This document shows, one piece after another, positions 8,506 through 16,544 of a stretch of 47,500 nucleotides of DNA. The position numbers were made by a program, and so were the translations under genes. Where the stretch lies: the NCBI GenBank assembly GCA_905221605.1, contig CAJNDS010002163.1, positions 325,001 through 372,500 on the forward strand. The letters run 5' to 3'. The number at the start of each line of letters is the position of its first letter. The first letter of the stretch is position 1. The notes beneath the pieces were generated by a model, which saw nothing but the letters and a program-made list of their open reading frames with translations, was not told the DNA's origin and made no database searches. Origin of the DNA: Symbiodinium natans. Lineage: Eukaryota > Sar > Dinophyceae > Suessiales > Symbiodiniaceae.

Positions 8506-10616
8506 CACTTGAAGAGGGCCCCAGTGATGGACCCATGCCATCTATCCTAGAGGAAGACGAGGAGCACCCGCGCTCTAGATCACCACCTGGGGTTAGGAAC
8601 CGAGGTCCCAATAGTTCGAATGGACCAAGGATCAGAGGATCTAGTGGTTTAGGAACCTCTCAGAGTTCTAGGTCTCGTCGGCTTAGCATCGCCGAGCCTG
8701 AGCAAGAGAGGACTCCAGGTGGAAGTTGGAGGCCGTCGTATGATGTACAGGACGATTTGCCTGAGCAGCTGCGGCAGCACTTCCAGCGCGTAAGGGATGC
8801 GGAAGCGACGCCACCTAGAATTGTCAGCGACCAAAACACGGCGCTGAGTGCGACTCAAGCCCGACCGCGGGCTAAGTGCATAGCCTTTATGGCGAATCGC
8901 GCGGCAAACATTTCAAAGGAAGAAGCCAAGTCCCTTCCAGGCAGCCTCAACTACTATGACTGTTCACCCGCTGTCCAGCGCAAGATCGATGAATCTAGAA
9001 AGAAGGAATGGATGAAGTATGAATCATTCCAAGCGGCGATTCCAGTAACCGGTAAGATCCTAAAGGACTTATTGGATGAGGGACATGTTCCATTGCCCTC
9101 TAAGTGGGTTGACACTGTCAAAAACATCCACGAACAGCACCTGGAATCATTCGATCCAGAATTCAAGTCCCGCATGGTTGCTTGTGGCAACTTTGAAGGC
9201 GAGTGTGGAGTGAGGACCGATTCGCCCACATCGGATATTGAAACCCACGCCATGGTGTGCGCATTCGCAGCGTCAGAAGGAGTACCTGTGCAGGGCTCCG
9301 ATATCAAAAATGCCTACTTCCAGGCTCTCCCAATAGATCGCATAGTGCTGATGCGACAACCCCGAGGGGGACTCCCGGGCGTAGACCCGGAAGCGATGTT
9401 GTTAGTTCGCGTTCCTGTCTATGGACTCCAAGACAGTGGGAGAGGGTTTTGGAAGCGCGTAGACAAAGACGCAAAAGACGTAGGTCTTAATGCGTCGCGC
9501 ATTTTTCCCGCGTTTTACTACCACACCACGGGTAGTAAAGTGGATCTCTTACTTACCACTCATGTCGACGATTTTCTTTGGGCATCAACCCCCACTGGTG
9601 ATGAAATCATGAATCGACTCTTAGAAAGGTTCGAAATCGGCAGAAAGGAGATCAAGAGACTCCGATTTTGCGGGAAGCAATTTGACCAATCCGGCAAGGA
9701 CATAGTTATCGACGTTAGCGATAACACACGCCGTACTACGTATATCGACATAGCGAAGGGCCGACAATCTTCGGACCCGATCACGCAAGGTGAAGAACGT
9801 CAACTGCGTAGCGTAGTGGGTAGTCTGAGCTGGATAGCCAGACAAGGCAGGCCGGATATCCTGTACAAAGTTTCGTATTTGCAGTCCAAGGTTAAGGGAG
9901 CCACCGTAGCTATCCTTAAGGAGGCTAACAAATGTCTTGAAATTGCTCTTGCAGGAAAAGATTTCTGCATCCGGTACAAAAATGGTCCTTTCGACTTTAT
10001 GGATCTGGGAGTTTTAACCGCCTCAGATGCCAGTTTTGCCGGGGAGCCAGGTTTACGATCCCAGCAGGGACGTATTCACTTCCTAGTTCCAAGGAAGCAA
10101 TTGACCACGCCAGGCAATTGCGTATTCGATGTTGCCTTGATCAGCTTTGGATCAACGACAATCAAGAGAGTATGCAGAGCAACTCTCCAAGCCGAGACGT
10201 ACGCGCTACAGAGTGCGCAAGAGTCAGGTGACCGAATTCGAGCTCTGTTGGCCGAATTGTATGGACAAGGCAGTCCAGGAGCTGATTGGTACGACCGATC
10301 CAGAAGGACGGTTCCGCACATGATGCTCACAGACTGTCGTAGTCTGTCTGAGCACCTCAACGTGGAGGTCCCTTCACGTGTCCAAGACAAACGTCTCCAA
10401 ATAGAACTGAACGCGTTGCGTCAGGCGTTGTTCGAAGACGATGGCACCCGCAGTACCGAGGTCTTTCCCGGTGCAGGTGACCAAGTTGTGTGGACCTCTA
10501 CGGCCACCATGATCGCTGATTGCTTGACGAAGAGTATGCGCCCCGACTTCCTCATCAAGGTATTGACAGCCTGTCAGTATCAAATCGAGAGGCAGTCGGA
10601 GAAGCAACTAGGATGA
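8313..10616 (+). CDS. pol: Copia reverse transcriptase and RNase H
   Basis: 767 codons. The frame is open upstream to about 8250 and continues the integrase tail (SRVIGFEGRSK), so the first Met is not a true start. RT: WVDTVKNIHEQHLESFDPE near 265, catalytic D330 in GSDIKNAYFQA and the D419-D420 pair in THVDDFLWA. RNase H: D572 (TASDASFAG), E628 (LQAETYAL), D674 (LTDCRSL); then ADCLTKSM, the usual copia C-terminus. All catalytic residues expected are present. It overlaps the preceding ORF by 193 bp in another frame, consistent with one indel in what was a single polyprotein. The enzyme copies element RNA into cDNA in cytoplasmic particles. Confidence 0.93.
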   Translation: MLCENIPVLASAQNLRPATDAEALAFDILHGNAIIPEEIVKDQQGFDDYREPAPTGDHDPAPDVTLEEGPSDGPMPSILEEDEEHPRSRSPPGVRNRGPNSSNGPRIRGSSGLGTSQSSRSRRLSIAEPEQERTPGGSWRPSYDVQDDLPEQLRQHFQRVRDAEATPPRIVSDQNTALSATQARPRAKCIAFMANRAANISKEEAKSLPGSLNYYDCSPAVQRKIDESRKKEWMKYESFQAAIPVTGKILKDLLDEGHVPLPSKWVDTVKNIHEQHLESFDPEFKSRMVACGNFEGECGVRTDSPTSDIETHAMVCAFAASEGVPVQGSDIKNAYFQALPIDRIVLMRQPRGGLPGVDPEAMLLVRVPVYGLQDSGRGFWKRVDKDAKDVGLNASRIFPAFYYHTTGSKVDLLLTTHVDDFLWASTPTGDEIMNRLLERFEIGRKEIKRLRFCGKQFDQSGKDIVIDVSDNTRRTTYIDIAKGRQSSDPITQGEERQLRSVVGSLSWIARQGRPDILYKVSYLQSKVKGATVAILKEANKCLEIALAGKDFCIRYKNGPFDFMDLGVLTASDASFAGEPGLRSQQGRIHFLVPRKQLTTPGNCVFDVALISFGSTTIKRVCRATLQAETYALQSAQESGDRIRALLAELYGQGSPGADWYDRSRRTVPHMMLTDCRSLSEHLNVEVPSRVQDKRLQIELNALRQALFEDDGTRSTEVFPGAGDQVVWTSTATMIADCLTKSMRPDFLIKVLTACQYQIERQSEKQLG

Positions 10617-10725
10617 TCTACACGACCCTCAGGGTGTGTGTGTCAGTCATGCGACTCCTAAGCAGCGCATGCACGTTTCGTGCGATCGAGTCAAGACGCA
10701 CAGCGGTTTTCCGCTCATTCATGCC

Positions 10726-10735
10726 AGAGAGAAGG
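10726..10735 (+). promoter_or_regulatory. Candidate polypurine tract
   Basis: AGAGAGAAGG, all purine, lies 41 bp before the first base shared by the two LTR copies. It is the best plus-strand primer site in the 3' untranslated part (10617-10735), and it suggests the LTR starts at about 10736 and is about 163 bp long. Confidence 0.5.
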
Positions 10736-10898
10736 TTGAGTCTCAATCTCACCTATGTATAGCCTGGACATGAATGAGAGTGTATTGATGGCATAGATGT
10801 TGACTGTATTTTATCCGCTACATTTGGCTTACAGAGCGCTCTTGAGCATACCTGTCTATGCGGTGAGAAAAGGTGAAAGCCGCCAGCTTTTCCCAAAC
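10736..10898 (+). repeat. 3' LTR
   Basis: 10776-10898 matches the window start at 122 of 123 positions. The start at 10736 is inferred from the polypurine tract. The sequence diverges after 10898/10899, which fixes the 3' end. Confidence 0.8.
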
Positions 10899-10997
10899 TT
10901 AGCTACCCAAAACCCCAGGCCAACTCAACATCCCGAGAATCTCAGATCCGGAGCCCGAAAGCCTTTGATCCCTCACGCCTCTTCCAGACAACCCAAG

Positions 10998-11066
10998 GCT
11001 TCTGGGTCTTGAAGCAGAAGGAGATTGCCCTCCAGCTGCCCGGCGGAGAATCCAGCGAGGGTCAGG
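10998..11066 (+). CDS. Exon: FWVLKQKEIALQLPGG
   Basis: Acceptor CAAG, two bases then 22 codons, one base left before donor GTGTAGG. First host exon after the copia element. Confidence 0.65.
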
Positions 11067-11137
11067 GTGTAGGCTTTCACCATGAACCCTAAACGCTAAA
11101 CCCTAAGCCATCTAAACCCTAAACACCTGGGTCGTAG

Positions 11138-11174
11138 AATTGGGTTCGTTGCATGGGCTAACAACAGACAACAG
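11138..11174 (+). CDS. Exon: LGSLHGLTTDN
   Basis: Between CGTAG and the textbook junction CAG|GTACAC. The leading AA completes the codon begun at 11066. The preceding intron carries CCCTAAA copies. Confidence 0.65.
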
Positions 11175-11224
11175 GTACACCTTTCTATAATCCGACCCAA
11201 GGGGAATTGTGTTTCTGTTCTCAG

Positions 11225-11235
11225 CGACACTCTAA
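11225..11235 (+). CDS. Possible 11-nt microexon
   Basis: Between TCTCAG and a GC donor. It restores phase between the exons at 11138 and 11371, but it is too short to support on composition. Confidence 0.35.
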
Positions 11236-11370
11236 GCCTTGAACCCTAAACCCTCATTGCTAGTCCCCATATGGGAGTTTCCGCTTATTGGGGTCCTTAT
11301 TAAAGGGAATCCTACTATTTGGGATCTATTTTGGGGTCCCTCATTGTCGTAAACCCCCATATACTGCAAG

Positions 11371-11476
11371 GGCATGAGAAGTTCCTTGGTTCCGCAGTCT
11401 TGGGTGAAGAGATGGCTGCACCTCTCTCAATTTTTTCCCCTAAAGCACTTAAGACAGCAACACCCGGACACGCGCC
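11371..11476 (+). CDS. Exon: HEKFLGSAVLGEEMAAPL
   Basis: 34 codons after GCAAG|GG, ending CC|GTAGAACCC. The acceptor lies 4 bp beyond a foldback element (11268-11365), whose right arm thus forms the intron end. Confidence 0.72.
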
Positions 11477-11537
11477 GTAGAACCCTTTACATGAACTTGA
11501 ACCCTGGGCACGCTGGCTGAGAGTTAGCTCTCTCCAG

Positions 11538-11576
11538 GGCTCAAGTTCATGGCCTCGGGCTGAAGTGTGAATCTCC
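11538..11576 (+). CDS. Exon: AQVHGLGLKCES
   Basis: Acceptor CTCCAG, donor CC|GTGAATG. In phase on both sides. Its first 14 bases form the right arm of an inverted repeat (11490-11507 with 11534-11551), so the intron pairs with the exon edge. Confidence 0.55.
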
Positions 11577-11656
11577 GTGAATGAATCCCACACCTCGAAT
11601 TCGTGGACAAGAGCCCTTCGCCCCCGATGCCTTAAACCCCAAGCCCTAAGACAAAG

Positions 11657-11708
11657 GTCGCGAAACAAGGAGGTGACCAGCGCAAGCGAGCTGACACTGG
11701 ACACCTTG
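11657..11708 (+). CDS. Exon: SRNKEVTSASELTLDTL
   Basis: Acceptor CAAAG, one base plus 17 codons, donor TTG|GTGGCA. In phase with both neighbours. Confidence 0.72.
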
Positions 11709-11749
11709 GTGGCACAGTGAAGAGTTCAAGCTAGCCGTAAACCCTGCAG

Positions 11750-11816
11750 CTCAAGACAGGAACCTCCTACAGGATTACCAATGTTGTCCCCTTCTCATTC
11801 CTCCATAACTTTACAT
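11750..11816 (+). CDS. Exon: LKTGTSYRITNVVPFSF
   Basis: Acceptor CTGCAG, 22 codons, one base left before GTACACC. The phase to the next exon is not resolved; a small exon may be missing between 11817 and 11900. Confidence 0.7.
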
Positions 11817-11903
11817 GTACACCACCCAGCATGCCCATGCCATGCCAGTTCAACCCTAAACCCTGGACCCCAGACAAGCCAGACCCTCAAGTTTCGAGAT
11901 TAG

Positions 11904-11954
11904 CATGCAACGCTCGACCACGGGAAGTTGACCGCTGCAGTCTTCAACCTGAAC
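11904..11954 (+). CDS. Exon: HATLDHGKLTAAVFNLN
   Basis: Acceptor TTAG, exactly 17 codons, GC donor. The following intron contains CCCTAAA-like copies. Confidence 0.65.
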
Positions 11955-12032
11955 GCCACCCAAAGCCCTATACACCCCATGCCCTATACCCTAAATCCCA
12001 AACCAAGCACCACGAGCCCGAAACTCACCAAG

Positions 12033-12086
12033 GCGCCAGACTCCTTAGCCCCCAACTCTTGCAGCTCTGAGAGCCTGAAGAAGCCC
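12033..12086 (+). CDS. Exon: APDSLAPNSCSSESLKKP
   Basis: Acceptor CCAAG, exactly 18 codons, donor CCC|GTAAAT. Phase 0 at both ends, matching both neighbours. Confidence 0.72.
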
Positions 12087-12198
12087 GTAAATTGGGGGTG
12101 TCATATATCCGATACCGCCCTAGAAACCCTAAACCCATCTAAACCCTACACCCTAAACCCTAAACCCGAAAATGCTACTGCCTGCAACGCCTAGTAAG

Positions 12199-12225
12199 GT
12201 ATATGGACCAGAGCCCCCCTTGGAG
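12199..12225 (+). CDS. Small exon: VYGPEPPLE
   Basis: Acceptor TAAG, nine codons, donor GAG|GTTCATGG. The donor lies inside the left arm of the hairpin 12219-12301. Confidence 0.6.
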
Positions 12226-12301
12226 GTTCATGGTACTTATTAACCAGTTAAGGGTTATCAGTGCAGTGATAGCTGGCGAATAAGTACCATGAACCTCCAA
12301 G
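12219..12301. repeat. Short hairpin element with perfect 23-bp arms
   Basis: 12219-12241 is the exact reverse complement of 12279-12301, around a 37-bp loop. The left arm contains a predicted GT donor (12226) and the right arm ends in AG (12300-12301), so it could itself be spliced. Exon phase favours the later acceptor at 12432-12433. Confidence 0.85.
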
Positions 12302-12315
12302 TAGGCAAAGCCCCC

Positions 12316-12427
12316 CAAACCCTAAACCCTAAACCCTAAACTCTAAACCCTAAAACCCTAAACCCTAAACTCTAAACCCTAAACCCTAAACCCTAAACCC
12401 TACACCCTAAACCCTAAACCCTAAACC
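12316..12427 (-). repeat. CCCTAAA array in the 3' part of an intron
   Basis: About 16 telomere-type units with CTCTAAA, AAAACCC and CCCTACA variants, ending a few bases before the exon acceptor at 12432. Confidence 0.9.
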
Positions 12428-12433
12428 ACCAAG

Positions 12434-12515
12434 GAGTTTTGCGAGCTCCTCAAGTGCGGCTTTGACCCATTGCGCTACAACGGTCAGGCAGCTCGGTTGG
12501 AGACTCCTAACTCGG
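12434..12515 (+). CDS. Exon: EFCELLKCGFDPLRYNGQ
   Basis: 27 codons between ACCAAG and CTCGG|GTTTAGGG. A CCCTAAA array abuts it on the left and a TTTAGGG array starts at its donor on the right. One of the clearest exons. Confidence 0.82.
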
Positions 12516-12638
12516 GTTTAGGGTTTAGGGTTTAGGGTTTAGGGTTTAGGGTTTAGGGTTTAGTGTTTTGGGTGCAGGGTTTAGGGTGTCGGGTTGAGGG
12601 TGTAGAGTTTAGGGTTGACGGTAGGGCTCAGGGTTTAG
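12516..12638 (+). repeat. TTTAGGG array forming almost a whole intron
   Basis: Seven clean units, then degenerate TTTAGGG/TGTAGGG copies up to the acceptor TTTAG at 12637-12638. The repeat itself supplies both the GT donor and the AG acceptor. Confidence 0.8.
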
Positions 12639-12684
12639 AGCGGGGCTTCCCTCGTAAATCCCGTGATGCCACAAACAGGCAACC
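12639..12684 (+). CDS. Exon: RGFPRKSRDATNRQ
   Basis: Two bases, 14 codons, CC left before GTGTGT. In phase with 12515. A MITE-like element begins 6 bp after the donor. Confidence 0.65.
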
Positions 12685-12690
12685 GTGTGT

Positions 12691-12807
12691 CATGGGTTCC
12701 CCTACTAGCCCCCTCTATACTACCCCCCTAGGTTCCCCCTTAAAAGCCTTAATTCAGCTTAATTATCCTTAAATAGCCTTAATTATAGGGTAGAGGGGGA
12801 ACCCATG
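12691..12807. mobile_element. MITE-like foldback element, family A copy 1
   Basis: Ends read CATGGGTTCCCC and GGGGGAACCCATG as inverted repeats around an AT-rich core of TTAATT-type motifs. The same layout recurs at 16132-16294. No clear target duplication seen. Confidence 0.75.
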
Positions 12808-12850
12808 CATGTGAGTCCCCTCGGCCCTTAATCCTACTTGAAGAATCAAG

Positions 12851-12857
12851 TTCACGG
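12851..12857 (+). CDS. Possible 7-nt microexon
   Basis: Between ATCAAG and GTAGGTTA; it restores phase between the exons at 12639 and 12972. Too short for independent support. Confidence 0.3.
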
Positions 12858-12971
12858 GTAGGTTAAGATAGTAGGAGAACTGCAGCTAATTGCGTTTAAG
12901 GTCGATTTGTATGTACACATATACTGTTGCAAAACCCAATCCGTTCGTCTTAAACCCTACGCCCTAGCAAG

Positions 12972-13017
12972 GTGCCGATCCAGGATATCGACCTTTACTT
13001 CTGCACGCTCGTCTATG
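12972..13017 (+). CDS. Exon: VPIQDIDLYFCTLVY
   Basis: 15 codons after GCAAG, one base left before a GC donor. In phase with the exon at 13560. The intron after it (13018-13559) has a C-tract at 13088-13115, TTTAGGG copies, then CCCTAAA copies. Confidence 0.72.
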
Positions 13018-13331
13018 GCAGCTGAGCGATGCGTTGGGACCGTTTCGGGTGCTCCAAAGCGGGATGCAGCGCACAGGAACTCTTCTCCCCCCCCCCCACC
13101 CCCCTCCCCGTTCCGGCCTCAAGCGTGCTGTGTCCGAGTCTCCCGGCACCCGAAAGCCTAAGCCCCAAACCCCCAAAACCCTCAGAATCCTAAACCACTG
13201 ACCTTCAACTTCAACCCTAAGCCTCCGAATCAAGCCCGAGAAAAAAAAGACCCTCAAGCCTGAGCCCGAACCAAGATTTCATCAGCACCCTGGCATCCCA
13301 GGCCCTAGGTTCCAAGCCATAAACAACGATC

Positions 13332-13392
13332 TAGGGTTTAGGGTTCAGGATTTCGGGTTTAGGGTAAGTTTAGGGTTTCGGGTTGAGGGTTC
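13332..13392 (+). repeat. TTTAGGG array, forward half of an intron stem
   Basis: Degenerate forward copies only 12 bp from the reverse array that follows, giving a potential stem within the intron 13018-13559. Confidence 0.8.
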
Positions 13393-13404
13393 CAGAGGGA
13401 ATGT

Positions 13405-13530
13405 AACCCTAAACCCTAAACCCTAAACCCTAAACCCTAAACCCTAAACCCTAAACCCTAAACCCTAAACCCTAAACCCTAAACCCTAAACCCTAAACCC
13501 TACACCCTAAACCCCAAACCCCAAACCCCT
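13405..13530 (-). repeat. CCCTAAA array, reverse half of an intron stem
   Basis: About 14 near-perfect units, then CCCCAAA variants. It ends 28 bp before the acceptor at 13558-13559. Confidence 0.93.
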
Positions 13531-13559
13531 AAGCCCAAGGCTCAAAGCTCCCAAGCAAG

Positions 13560-13634
13560 GTAGCAAGCCGACCTTCACTTCCATCCATGCCCTGTGGGAC
13601 AAGTTTGAAGTTGGAGAGCACCGCGACTCAACGG
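13560..13634 (+). CDS. Exon: SKPTFTSIHALWDKFEV
   Basis: Two bases plus 24 codons, GC donor (ACGG|GCCTC). TTTAGGG copies (13640-13730) begin at once after the donor. Confidence 0.78.
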
Positions 13635-13639
13635 GCCTC

Positions 13640-13730
13640 TTTAGGGTTTAGGGTTTAGGGTTTAATTAGGGTTTAGGGTTTAGGGCTTAGGGCTGAGGGT
13701 GTAGGGTTTAGCATGTAGGTTTTAGGGTTC
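13640..13730 (+). repeat. TTTAGGG array at an intron 5' end
   Basis: About ten units with TTAATTAGGG, TTAGGGC and TGTAGGG variants. Confidence 0.85.
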
Positions 13731-13800
13731 ACCCTGGCCCCGGAGTCTGTGTTAGGAGCTTAGAGAATTTTTTTGGCGCTTGAGGGGATCCAGAATTCAG

Positions 13801-13833
13801 ATCAACCTCCGGTTGTTTGCAGCTTCTTGAGTC
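13801..13833 (+). CDS. Weak exon candidate
   Basis: Acceptor TTCAG, ten codons (QPPVVCSFLS), donor GTTTCG. In phase with 13634, but no other support. A further candidate with an ambiguous frame is at 14065-14098. Confidence 0.35.
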
Positions 13834-14231
13834 GTTTCGTTGAGGTTCTGTTGAGGGTGTGGGTCTTCACCCCCCGGCTTTAACTTTTTTCTTTTTTTTG
13901 GGGGGGGGGGGGGGGTATCGGGTTGCTCTAGAGTTCCATCGGCCACAGACGCATCTCAGCATGCCGTAAGCCGTAAACCCGTAAACCCGAAGGCAGGATC
14001 CTTTTCGAGTGGTAGGGTTTTCAGGTTAGGGTTTGGGTCACATGAACATAATTGGGCTTTTCAGGCTTCCTGAGGGCCGTATCGCAAGCATTCTGGGCGT
14101 ACCGCTCGCAACCTGAAAGCCGAAACCCTAAACCTTAACCGCAAACCGGTTTACCCTCTTCAACCGCAAACCCCAAACCTTCAGAGCTTCAGCAGCAAAC
14201 CCTTTTTTACCGTCGACTCTCAAACCCGAAC

Positions 14232-14375
14232 ACCCCTAAACCATAAACCCTAAACCCCTAAACCCCTAAACCCCTTAACCCCTTAACCCCTTAACCCCCT
14301 AAACCCTAAACCCCTTAAACCCTAAACCCCTAAAACCCCAAGCCCCATGAACCCTAAACCCTAATACCCTAAACT
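14232..14375 (-). repeat. CCCTAAA/CCCCTAAA/CCCCTTAA array
   Basis: Variants with an extra C or a T form local clusters instead of being mixed at random. Confidence 0.85.
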
Positions 14376-14468
14376 GAGAAGCCCAGATAGGCCCACGTCG
14401 TCAATTTGGTAGAGGGTAGCGTTTCACGCCCAAGTCCTGGGCCCTTGTTCCTTGATCGTCCCTTAGCA

Positions 14469-14655
14469 GGGTTTAGGGTTTAGGTTTTAGGGTTTAGGTT
14501 TGGGGTTTAGGGGGTTCAGGGGTTTAGGGGGTTTGGGGGTTTAAGGGGTCCAAGCGGTCCAAGGGGGTTTAGTGGGTTTAGGGGGTTGAGGGGTTTAGGG
14601 GGTTTAGGGGGTTTAGGGGGTTTAGGGGGTTTAGGGGGTTTAGGGGTTTAGGAGG
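14469..14655 (+). repeat. TTTAGGGGG-variant array
   Basis: Starts as TTTAGGG and becomes a run of 8-9 bp units with extra G (GGGGGTTTA). Lies upstream of the exon at 14669. Confidence 0.88.
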
Positions 14656-14668
14656 TTAAACCTATGAG

Positions 14669-14757
14669 TTCACGTTTCTGGAGGAAGGGCTACATGACCA
14701 AAGATGAGTGGTTCAATCTGCCCCTTGCCTTGACCGGGACAAAGAGGATAGCAGCTG
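14669..14757 (+). CDS. Exon: FWRKGYMTKDEWFNLPLA
   Basis: One base plus 29 codons between ATGAG and GCTG|GCCCCG; the other two frames contain stops. A CCCTAAA array follows at 14764-14830. Confidence 0.75.
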
Positions 14758-14763
14758 GCCCCG

Positions 14764-14830
14764 AAACCCTAAACCCTAAAACCCTAAACCCTAAACCCTA
14801 AACCCTAAACCCTAAACTCTAAACCTTAAA
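14764..14830 (-). repeat. CCCTAAA array
   Basis: About nine units directly after a predicted GC donor. A short exon candidate (AREL, near 14868) lies between it and the TTTAGGG copies at 14961-15000. Confidence 0.88.
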
Positions 14831-15012
14831 CCGCCAAAGCTTAAAGCCTAAACCTTAACGTCTAACAGCTCGGGAGCTGAATGTAGAGGGCTGAGATCCC
14901 AAGCCGCCTAGGTCCTCGAAGCACGTATCTAAGCTGCGAAAGGGCTCGAGGTTTGCTTGCGGTTTAGGGTTTAGGGTTTAGGGTGTAGGGTGTAGGGTTA
15001 CCCTAAACCCAG

Positions 15013-15072
15013 CAGCCCATCCACGCCCTGAAAGCACGGTCGATGTGAGAGCTTATGCGAAAAAGGCCCAAA
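15013..15072 (+). CDS. Exon: STVDVRAYAKKAQ
   Basis: Acceptor CCCAG or CAGCAG, then 18 further codons ending CAAA|GCCC, in phase with the exon at 15194. TTTAGGG and CCCTAAA meet head to head at 15000/15001, just upstream. Confidence 0.65.
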
Positions 15073-15084
15073 GCCCAAACGCCA

Positions 15085-15161
15085 AAACCCTAAACCCTAA
15101 ACCCTAAACCCTAAACCCTAAACCCTAAACCCTAAACCCTAAACCCTAAACCCTAAACCCC
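15085..15161 (-). repeat. CCCTAAA array, near perfect
   Basis: Ten to eleven units in the 3' part of the 121-bp intron 15073-15193. Confidence 0.93.
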
Positions 15162-15193
15162 ACATACAAGCATTTTGGGCTTATGGGGCATAG

Positions 15194-15236
15194 GTTTGGA
15201 GGCTCACGCAGTGTCACTGCTGGGTCGCTTCTTAAG
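15194..15236 (+). CDS. Exon: LEAHAVSLLGRFL
   Basis: Two bases, 13 codons, AG left before GCTTAGGG. The TTTAGGG copies start at the donor. Confidence 0.78.
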
Positions 15237-15663
15237 GCTTAGGGTTTAGGGTTTAGGGTTTAGGGCTGTGTTTACGGATTGGGGTATTTCAAGGGTTCCA
15301 GATGAAGGGTCAAGCGCCCAAAGCGTGTTTGCTGGTAGGTTGCCATAGAATTGGTTTTTCAGGGTTGCGGACAGTCAGTTTGGATTTCCAGTACCGGCAT
15401 GGTTTTGCTATTCGGGGTGAGGGCGTTTCACGGAAGCTGGGCTGAAAAGCGGAAGAACTGTAACTTCTAGCCGGCTATTGAGTTACCCCATTTCGGGTCC
15501 TTCTAGCCCCAAATCCCAGGTGTAGGGTTCTGTGGCATCAGTCAGGGTTTAAGCTTTCTAGGTTTACTGAGAAGGGTTGATGGTTTCGTGTCTAGGGTCA
15601 CCGTGCTGAACTCTTTTAAAACCCAAGCGCCAAACCCCAAACCCGAAACACTCCCAAACTCAG

Positions 15664-15753
15664 GTGCGCCCGCGTCAAGACGAAGCTGCCGCAGAAGATT
15701 CAACAGGAGATTTGGGACCTCCTGTCCTGGAGGCTGCCAGCCCGAGTTTGCAG
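15664..15753 (+). CDS. Exon: CARVKTKLPQKIQQEIW
   Basis: 29 codons between CTCAG and TTTGCAG|GTTTAGGG. The first base completes the AGG codon begun at 15236. The intron before it opens with TTTAGGG and closes with CCCAAA-like copies. Confidence 0.85.
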
Positions 15754-15840
15754 GTTTAGGGTTTAGGGTTTAGGGTTTAGGGTTTAGGGTTTAGGGTTTA
15801 GGGTGTAGGATTTTAGGGTTTAGGGTTTAGGGTTTAGGGT
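15754..15840 (+). repeat. TTTAGGG array starting exactly at a donor
   Basis: The first two bases of the array are the predicted GT. About 11 units. Confidence 0.93.
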
Positions 15841-15906
15841 CGTTGGGTTCGACAATGGCGAACGGCTGTTGTCCATGTCTCGAGGTTCTGTCAACGTGCC
15901 GTAGGA

Positions 15907-15990
15907 ACCCTCAAAACCCTAAACCCTAAACCCTAAACCCCAAACCCTAAACCCTAAACCCCAAACCCTAAACCCTAAACCCTAAACCCT
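15907..15990 (-). repeat. CCCTAAA array at the 3' end of the same intron
   Basis: About ten units ending 4 bp before the AG at 15995-15996. With 15754-15840 it can form a long stem enclosing 66 bp. Confidence 0.93.
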
Positions 15991-15996
15991 CAACAG

Positions 15997-16043
15997 CTGG
16001 CTTGCATCAGCGACCCAGGGTCGGCGCCTATGTCCCTTTTCAG
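15997..16043 (+). CDS. Exon: WLASATQGRRLCPFS
   Basis: Acceptor CAACAG, 15 codons, donor CAG|GATCAA (GA type). In phase on both sides. Confidence 0.72.
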
Positions 16044-16060
16044 GATCAACCCTAAGCTGT

Positions 16061-16095
16061 CATGGGTTCCGCTACTACCCCGGACTACCCCCCTC
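16061..16095. mobile_element. Fragment of MITE family A
   Basis: Left end only (CATGGGTTCC...), separated from the complete copy by 35 bp of TTTAGGG-type repeat. Confidence 0.6.
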
Positions 16096-16131
16096 AGGGT
16101 TTAGGTTTCGGGTTTAGGGTTTAGGGTTTAC

Positions 16132-16294
16132 CATGGGTTCCCCTGCTACCTCCCTCTATACTATCCCCCCCCTAGGTTCCCCCCCCTTAAATATCCCTAA
16201 TTGGGCTTAATTATCCCTACATCGCCTTAAATTATGGGGGGAACCTGGAGGGGGGGGTGGAGTATAGAGGGTACTCGTAGTACGGGAACCCGTG
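16132..16294. mobile_element. MITE-like foldback element, family A copy 2
   Basis: Arms of about 60 bp containing CCCTCTATACT and GGTTCCCCCC. The right end is followed at once by the AG of the acceptor at 16295-16296, so the element forms the intron's 3' end. Confidence 0.8.
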
Positions 16295-16296
16295 AG

Positions 16297-16384
16297 AAGC
16301 CCTCGCCAAGGAACCGCGCACAGATGTCGAAGAAGGACTTCGTAGCTGGCTGGCACATACACGCGTCTTGTTGGCACCCCTCAG
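16297..16384 (+). CDS. Exon: EPRTDVEEGLRSWLAHT
   Basis: Two bases plus 28 codons. The leading AA completes the codon left at 16043. Donor CTCAG|GCAG; an alternative GC donor is at 16374. A CCCTAAA-type array (16398-16480) follows. Confidence 0.8.
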
Positions 16385-16514
16385 GCAGTTCTCCAGAACC
16401 CTCAACCCTAACCCCTAAACCCTAAACCCTGAACCCTAAACCCTAAACCCTGAACCCTGAACCCTAAACCCTAAACCCAAGAACTAAACTTCCGAAGCCG
16501 AACTATGAATCGAG

Positions 16515-16544
16515 GAGAAGTTAGCCTTCCTGAAAGAAGTGTGG
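16515..16544 (+). CDS. Probable exon: EKLAFLKEVW
   Basis: Acceptor CGAG, ten codons, donor TGG|GCCCCT at the left end of a hairpin (GGGCCCCTATTTG at 16542 with CCAAAATACGGGCCC ending 16610). Another exon candidate (ASLRDIRMDFADAK) lies near 16667-16730. Confidence 0.5.

Larger units (their letters stand above)
1..10898 (+). mobile_element. Ty1/copia-type LTR retrotransposon, 5' end cut by the window
   Basis: A 123-bp sequence at the window start recurs at 10776-10898 with a single mismatch (87 A versus 10862 G), which marks the two LTRs. Between them the order is primer site, gag with zinc knuckle, protease, integrase, RT, RNase H and polypurine tract; integrase before RT is the copia order. 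At about 10.9 kb it is about twice a typical copia element because the polyprotein carries extra domains. The frame breaks near 1270, 1410-1430 and 8255, so this copy as read is not translatable as one polyprotein. Near-identical LTRs nevertheless suggest recent insertion. The target duplication cannot be tested because the 5' flank is outside the window. The next host exon starts about 100 bp downstream, so the element probably sits in an intron. Confidence 0.93.

Noticed and set aside
12434-12515. tRNA gene (AGCGCAATGGGT-like stretch on the - strand)
   Set aside because: No cloverleaf pairing or T-arm motif; the + strand is a clear exon.
12316-16130. Chain of fused mini-fragments each capped by telomeres (CCCTAAA - unique - TTTAGGG)
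   Set aside because: The pattern is real, but the unique pieces are in-phase exons, so introns with TTTAGGG at the start and CCCTAAA at the end explain it better.
12300-16480. CRISPR array
   Set aside because: The repeats are 7-bp telomere units without constant spacers, in a eukaryotic setting with no cas genes.
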